A DNA stretch of 26,699 bases from DASXIW01 sp036497785 (GTDB taxonomy: Bacteria > Pseudomonadota > Alphaproteobacteria > Acetobacterales > Acetobacteraceae), in NCBI GenBank assembly GCA_036497785.1, contig DASXIW010000187.1, positions 1 to 26,699 of the forward strand, in the 5' to 3' direction. The position numbers and the translations under genes are program-made. The notes beneath the pieces were generated by a model. That model saw only the letters and a list, made by a program, of their open reading frames with translations, had not been told where the DNA came from and searched no databases. This document shows, in pieces, positions 22,714 through 26,699 of the stretch. Each line of letters starts with the position of its first letter. The stretch's first letter is position 1.

Positions 22714-23982
22714 ATGCGGGTATTGGTGGTTGGATCGGGCGGGCGCGAGCATGCGCTGTGCTGGGCGCTGTCGGCCTCGCCGCTGCTGACCAAATTATGG
22801 TGCGCGCCGGGCAATCCAGGCACGGCCGAGGTGGCGGAGAACGTGCCGATCGGGGCCCTGGACATCGCCGCCCTGGTGGCGTTCTGCACGGCGCATTCCG
22901 TCGATCTGGTGGTGCCTGGCGGCGAGCCGCCGCTGGTTGCCGGCATTGCCGACGCCATGGGCACGGCCGGGATCGGCTGCATCGGGCCGTCCGCGGCGGC
23001 GGCGCGACTGGAGGGCAGCAAGAGCTTCACCAAGGAGATATGCGACGCCGCCGGCATTCCGACGGCGCAGTGGGAGCGGTTCGGCGATGCGGCCTCGGCC
23101 CGGGAATTCGTCCGGCGGCGGGGCACGCCGATCGTGGTGAAGGCGGATGGGTTGGCGGCCGGCAAGGGCGTGGTGGTGGCCGCCAACGTGGCGCAGGCGG
23201 AGGACGCGATCGGCGAATTCATGGAGCGGGGCGCGTTGGGCGAGGCCGGCCGCAGCGTGGTGATCGAGGAATGCCTGATCGGCGACGAGATCAGCCTGTT
23301 CGCGCTGTGCGATGGCATCCACGCCATTTCGCTGGGCGCCGCACAGGACCATAAGCGGGTGGGCGACGGCGACGTTGGCCCCAATACCGGCGGCATGGGC
23401 GCCTATTCGCCGCCGCTGGCGCTGACGCCGGAGATCGAGGCCGATGCGATGGACCGTATCCTGCGCCCGGCGCTGGCCGAGCTGGCGCGGCAGGGGACGC
23501 CGTTTCGCGGCATTCTGTTCGCCGGGCTGATGCTGACCCTGGATGGACCGAAGCTGATCGAGTTCAACGTGCGGTTCGGCGATCCCGAATGCCAGGTGCT
23601 GATGCTGCGGCTGAAATCCGACCTGTTGGCAGCCCTGGTGGCGGCCTGCGACGGGGAACTGGGGGCGTTCGACCTGCGGTGGCGGCCGGAGCCGGCGATC
23701 GCGGTGGTGATGGCCGCGAAGGGCTATCCGGGCCGGCCCGTGCAGCATACGGAAATTCGCGGGCTGGCCGAGGCGGCCGCGCAGCCGGGGGTGCAGATCT
23801 TCCAGGCTGGGACGGAGATGCTGGATGGCAGGCTGGTGTCGGCCGGCGGGCGGGTGCTGAATATGTGCGCGACCGGGACGGATCTGGCGGCGGCGCGGGA
23901 AGCCGCCTATGCGGCGGTGGATGCGGTGGATTGGCCGGAGGGGTTTTGCCGGCGGGATATTGGTTGGCGGGCAATTGGGTAG
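22714..23982 (+). CDS. purD: Phosphoribosylamine--glycine ligase (GAR synthetase)
   Basis: 422 residues. Joins phosphoribosylamine and glycine with ATP in step two of purine synthesis. The N-domain starts MRVLVVGSGGREHALCWAL with the P-loop-like GSGGREHA, which fixes the start at 22714 rather than in the open frame upstream. The ATP-grasp domain shows PIVVKADGLAAGKGVVVA (about 138-155), the DEISLFALCDG strand, VGDGDVGPNTGGMGAYSP (about 212-229) and metal-site FNVRFGDPECQVL (about 287-299). The C-terminal domain (AVVMAAKGYPG, then VLNMCATGTDL) is complete, and the length matches the family. Ribosome binding site is weak. Adjacent genes are not purine genes, so it appears to be transcribed alone. 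Element B begins 4 bp after its stop. Confidence 0.97.
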   Translation: MRVLVVGSGGREHALCWALSASPLLTKLWCAPGNPGTAEVAENVPIGALDIAALVAFCTAHSVDLVVPGGEPPLVAGIADAMGTAGIGCIGPSAAAARLEGSKSFTKEICDAAGIPTAQWERFGDAASAREFVRRRGTPIVVKADGLAAGKGVVVAANVAQAEDAIGEFMERGALGEAGRSVVIEECLIGDEISLFALCDGIHAISLGAAQDHKRVGDGDVGPNTGGMGAYSPPLALTPEIEADAMDRILRPALAELARQGTPFRGILFAGLMLTLDGPKLIEFNVRFGDPECQVLMLRLKSDLLAALVAACDGELGAFDLRWRPEPAIAVVMAAKGYPGRPVQHTEIRGLAEAAAQPGVQIFQAGTEMLDGRLVSAGGRVLNMCATGTDLAAAREAAYAAVDAVDWPEGFCRRDIGWRAIG

Positions 23983-23985
23983 GAA

Positions 23986-24233
23986 GGAAGGTCGGGCTCT
24001 GCCCGGACCCGCAAAGGGGTATTAGCCCCTTTGATCCCATTACTTTCATTGCTGCATTGGCTTTCTTTCCTTGCGCCGCAGGCAATTGAGCGGCCGTGAG
24101 GTAGTTGGGGGCTTCGCCGCTCCCTGCGTCGAGATTGTGGAATTCACTCGAAGGAAGAAGACGCAGCGGCGATAAGTAACGGGATCAAAGGGGCTACTGC
24201 CCCTTTGCGGGTCTGGGCAGAGCCCAGCCTTCC
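23986..24233. repeat. Structured inverted-repeat element, copy B
   Basis: About 248 bp filling most of the purD-uvrB gap. The ends 23986-24038 and 24181-24233 are inverted repeats of 53 nt; I count about 48 matching positions. Each terminus contains an 8-bp hairpin, CAAAGGGG-CCCCTTTG, with a 6-nt loop (TATTAG on the left, CTACTG on the right). The interior shares TGCGCCGCAGGC (24072-24083) and GGGCTTCGCCGCTCCC (24109-24124) with copy A at 9449-9677, and the following stretch (TGTGG, TTCAC, GAAGG) is also similar. No protein frame is convincing. The remaining 50 bp before uvrB hold its ribosome binding site and probably part of its promoter. Confidence 0.8.
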
Positions 24234-24280
24234 CTTAAAACCCGCTTTCAAAAGCCCAAGCAGACCCCATGTGCCGGGAG

Positions 24281-24286
24281 AAGGAG
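24281..24286 (+). promoter_or_regulatory. Shine-Dalgarno of uvrB
   Basis: AAGGAG ends 5 bp before the ATG at 24292 and decides this start over upstream in-frame codons, which lie inside the repeat element. Confidence 0.75.
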
Positions 24287-24291
24287 CCAGC

Positions 24292-26472
24292 ATGTCCCAG
24301 ACCCTGAACCGCCCCGCCCCCGTGACCTTCATTCCGCAACGCCAGCCGGCCAAGCCCGTGACGCGGCGGCTGAAGGTGGTGAGCGCGTTCGAGCCGAACG
24401 GCGACCAGCCGACCGCCATTCATGAGTTGGTCGACGGGGTGGAGCAGGGCGAGCGGGACCAGGTGCTGCTGGGAGTGACCGGGTCCGGCAAGACCTTCAC
24501 CATGGCCAAGGTGATCGAGGCGGTGCAGAAGCCGACGTTGATCCTGGCGCCGAACAAGACGCTGGCCGCACAGCTTTACGGAGAGATGAAGGCGTTCTTT
24601 CCGGACAACGCGGTGGAGTATTTCGTCAGCTATTACGATTACTACCAGCCGGAAGCCTATGTGCCGCGCACCGACACCTATATCGAGAAAGATTCGCAGA
24701 TCAACGAGCAGATCGACCGGATGCGGCACGCTGCCACCCAGTCTCTGCTGGAGCGCAACGATGTGATCATCGTCGCCTCGGTTTCCTGCATCTACGGTAT
24801 CGGCTCGGTCGAGACCTACGCCAAGATGGTGGTGAAGCTGGAAGTGGGCGGCACTATCGACCGCGACATGCTGGCCAAGGGGCTGGTGGAGTTGCAATAC
24901 CGCCGCAACGACGCGGCCTTTCAGCGCGGCACGTTCCGGCTGCGCGGCGAGACGGTGGATATTTATCCCGCGCATTACGAGGACCGCGCCTGGCGCGTGG
25001 TGCTGTTTGGCGACGAGATCGAGAGCATTGCCGAGTTCGATCCGCTGACCGGCGAGAAGACCGCCGATCTGTCGGAAATCACCGTGTACGCCAACAGCCA
25101 TTACGTGACGCCGCGCCCGACGCTGACCCAGGCGATCCGCGACATCAAGATCGAGCTGAAGGAGCGGCTGGATCAGTTCACCGCCGAGGGCAAGCTGTTG
25201 GAGGCCGAGCGGCTGCAGCAGCGCTGCACCTTCGACATTGAGATGATGGAGACGACGGGAAGCTGCAAAAGCATCGAGAATTACTCGCGCTATCTGTCCG
25301 GCCGGAAGGCGGGCGAGCCGCCGCCGACATTGTTCGAGTATCTGCCGGAAAACGCTTTGCTGGTTGTGGATGAAAGCCATGTGACGGTGCCGCAGATCGG
25401 CGGCATGGAGCGGGGCGACTATGCGCGCAAATCCATATTGGCGGAGTTCGGTTTCCGGCTGCCCTCCTGCATCGACAACCGGCCGCTGAAATTCGCGGAA
25501 TGGGAGAATTTCCGGCCGCAGACGGTGTTTGTCAGCGCCACACCCGGGCCGTGGGAATTGGAACGCACGGAGGGCGTATTCGCCGAGCAGGTGATCCGCC
25601 CGACCGGACTTATCGACCCGGTGACCGAGGTGCGGCCCGTCGAGCGGCAGGTGGATGATTTGCTGGCGGAATGCCGCAGCGTGGCACAGGCCGGCGGGCG
25701 CATATTGGTGACGGTGCTGACCAAGCGCATGGCCGAGGATTTGACGGAATATCTGAACGAGCACGGCGTGCGCGTGCGCTATCTGCACTCCGACATCGAC
25801 ACGCTGGAACGCATCGAAATCATCCGCGATCTGCGCCTGGGCGTGTTCGATGTGCTGATCGGCATCAATCTTTTGCGCGAGGGACTGGATATTCCGGAAT
25901 GCGCGCTGGTGACGATTCTGGACGCGGATAAGGAAGGTTTTCTGCGCTCCAAGACCAGCCTGGTGCAGACCATCGGGCGTGCGGCGCGCAACGTGGACGG
26001 GCGGGTGATCCTGTATGCCGACGTGATGACGGAAAGCCTGCGCTTTGCCATCGAGGAAACCGAGCGCCGCCGCAACAAGCAGCGTGCGTGGAACGAAGCC
26101 CATGGCATCACGCCGCAATCCATCCGCAAGCAGATCGGCAAGGTGCTCGAAAGCGTGTTCGAGCAGGATTACGTGACCGTGGCGCCGATCGCCGACAGCA
26201 AGACCACCGATTTTGTCGGCAAGGATCTGAAGGCGTCGATGGCCGAGCTGGAAAAGCGCATGCGCAACGCCGCGGCCGATCTGGAATTCGAGGAGGCGGC
26301 ACGGCTGCGCGACGAAATCCGGCGGCTGGAAGCGCTGGAACTCGGGCTGGAACCGCCGCCGGCCGCGACCGGCGCGGCCCGGGCGCGGCGAGACAGGACG
26401 CCGGAGCCTATGGGGCCTGGCGGGGGTGGGTACGATCCGGCGAAGCGGAAGGGGCGGAGGCGGGGACGGTAG
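24292..26472 (+). CDS. uvrB: UvrABC excinuclease subunit B
   Basis: 726 residues. DNA-damage verification helicase-like subunit of nucleotide excision repair; it is loaded by UvrA and recruits UvrC. Walker A GVTGSGKT is at 61-68, some 20 residues later than in E. coli UvrB, reflecting a Pro-rich N-terminal extension. The damage-binding beta-hairpin region is YYDYYQPEAYVPRTDTYIEK. The Walker B-like DESHVTVPQI and motif VI IGRAARNVDGRVILYAD are intact. The UvrC-binding UVR motif is near the end (MAELEKRMRNAAADLEFEEAARLRDEI cluster, starting about residue 648), followed by a basic, Gly/Arg-rich tail (KRKGRRRGR) of about 40 residues. Start is fixed by AAGGAG. It probably has its own promoter between copy B of the repeat and the ATG; I see no obvious LexA box. 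Confidence 0.97.
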   Translation: MSQTLNRPAPVTFIPQRQPAKPVTRRLKVVSAFEPNGDQPTAIHELVDGVEQGERDQVLLGVTGSGKTFTMAKVIEAVQKPTLILAPNKTLAAQLYGEMKAFFPDNAVEYFVSYYDYYQPEAYVPRTDTYIEKDSQINEQIDRMRHAATQSLLERNDVIIVASVSCIYGIGSVETYAKMVVKLEVGGTIDRDMLAKGLVELQYRRNDAAFQRGTFRLRGETVDIYPAHYEDRAWRVVLFGDEIESIAEFDPLTGEKTADLSEITVYANSHYVTPRPTLTQAIRDIKIELKERLDQFTAEGKLLEAERLQQRCTFDIEMMETTGSCKSIENYSRYLSGRKAGEPPPTLFEYLPENALLVVDESHVTVPQIGGMERGDYARKSILAEFGFRLPSCIDNRPLKFAEWENFRPQTVFVSATPGPWELERTEGVFAEQVIRPTGLIDPVTEVRPVERQVDDLLAECRSVAQAGGRILVTVLTKRMAEDLTEYLNEHGVRVRYLHSDIDTLERIEIIRDLRLGVFDVLIGINLLREGLDIPECALVTILDADKEGFLRSKTSLVQTIGRAARNVDGRVILYADVMTESLRFAIEETERRRNKQRAWNEAHGITPQSIRKQIGKVLESVFEQDYVTVAPIADSKTTDFVGKDLKASMAELEKRMRNAAADLEFEEAARLRDEIRRLEALELGLEPPPAATGAARARRDRTPEPMGPGGGGYDPAKRKGRRRGR

Positions 26473-26507
26473 GGAAGGGGTAACCCGCTCATCGGCCCAT
26501 CGACCCG

Positions 26508-26699
26508 CTATGCATAGACAGCCCCGCGGGTCAGCCGGGTAGCGGCTACGACAGCGCGGCAGAGTTCACCGATCATGCCCTTCATGTTGCTCCGCCGATT
26601 GGTCGTCCAGCAGAAGGCCCCGAGGTAGTCGGGCAGATGCTTGGCGGAGAAGAGCTTGTGGGTTGCCTTCAGGGCGGTGCTGAGATTGGAGATCATGGT
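26508..26699 (-). mobile_element. IS1595/ISXO2-type transposase, C-terminal end (cut by window edge)
   Basis: An open frame of 63 residues enters from the right edge and stops at TAG (26508-26510). It reads TMISNLSTALKATHK, SAKHLPDYLGAFCW, then TTNRR. This pattern of I-SNLK-AL, a lysine-histidine pair, YL-EF and -NRR matches the C-terminus of ISXO2-like (IS1595 family) transposases as I remember them. The usual Arg-Phe-Asn-Arg-Arg is altered to Thr-Thr-Asn-Arg-Arg, and the tail (MKGMIGELCRAVV) looks drifted, so the copy may be old or broken. Whether the element is complete cannot be judged because the rest is outside the window. The uvrB stop is 36 bp away, so the insertion end must lie between 26472 and 26508. 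Confidence 0.6.

Noticed and set aside
24235..26118. Long minus-strand frame opposite uvrB
   Set aside because: Shadow of uvrB, whose Walker and UVR motifs are unambiguous.
1..26699. CRISPR array, tRNA/rRNA genes, prophage or toxin-antitoxin genes
   Set aside because: I saw no regularly spaced repeats, no tRNA-like or rRNA-like sequence and no phage or toxin-antitoxin protein motifs in any frame.

Overview
This 26.7 kb window is high-GC, gene-dense chromosomal DNA whose gene content fits an alphaproteobacterium, most likely Rhodospirillales/Acetobacteraceae. The taxonomy is inferred from base composition, protein style, gene order (thrC next to an M16 peptidase; glnE next to a BCP peroxiredoxin) and intergenic palindromes. 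It was not tested by alignment. Nearly all genes are conserved housekeeping or envelope genes. I see no prophage, defence island, CRISPR array, biosynthetic cluster or tRNA/rRNA, and I found no convincing new multi-gene system. The most unusual content is non-coding.

Layout. 1-1211: 3' part of an amidohydrolase (+). 1316-2620: calcineurin-like/purple-acid-phosphatase-like phosphoesterase (-). 2836-6853: tightly overlapping set thrC, M16B zinc peptidase, PmbA/TldE-like protein (+). 6919-8521: Tim44-like membrane protein and a LolA-like lipoprotein carrier (+). 8654-9436: class I glutamine amidotransferase-like hydrolase of the PuuD type (+). 9449-9677: structured inverted-repeat element A. 9693-11480: aspS (-). 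11612-12793: RNase D (+). 12858-14231: group 4 glycosyltransferase (-) with a palindromic repeat at each end. 14429-17677: very large AsmA/YhdP-like protein (-). 17695-20646: glnE (+), overlapped by bcp (20643-21128). 21152-22663: xseA (-). 22714-23982: purD (+). 23986-24233: structured inverted-repeat element B. 24292-26472: uvrB (+). 26508-26699: C-terminal end of an IS1595/ISXO2-type transposase (-), cut by the window edge.

How the genes relate. Envelope genes recur: LolA-like, Tim44-like, AsmA/YhdP-like and the glycosyltransferase. The thrC-M16-pmbA set is a translationally coupled cluster joining threonine synthesis to two peptidase-related proteins. glnE controls glutamine synthetase and is coupled to a peroxiredoxin. 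aspS, rnd, xseA, purD and uvrB are stand-alone information-processing or nucleotide genes, several arranged as divergent pairs with very short gaps.

Most notable observations: (1) two intergenic elements of the same family with terminal inverted repeats, each terminus carrying a small hairpin whose stem differs between copies but stays paired; (2) a glycosyltransferase bracketed by palindromic repeats; (3) only 17 bp between the predicted divergent start codons of the YhdP-like gene and glnE; (4) a 43-residue tandem repeat inside XseA.
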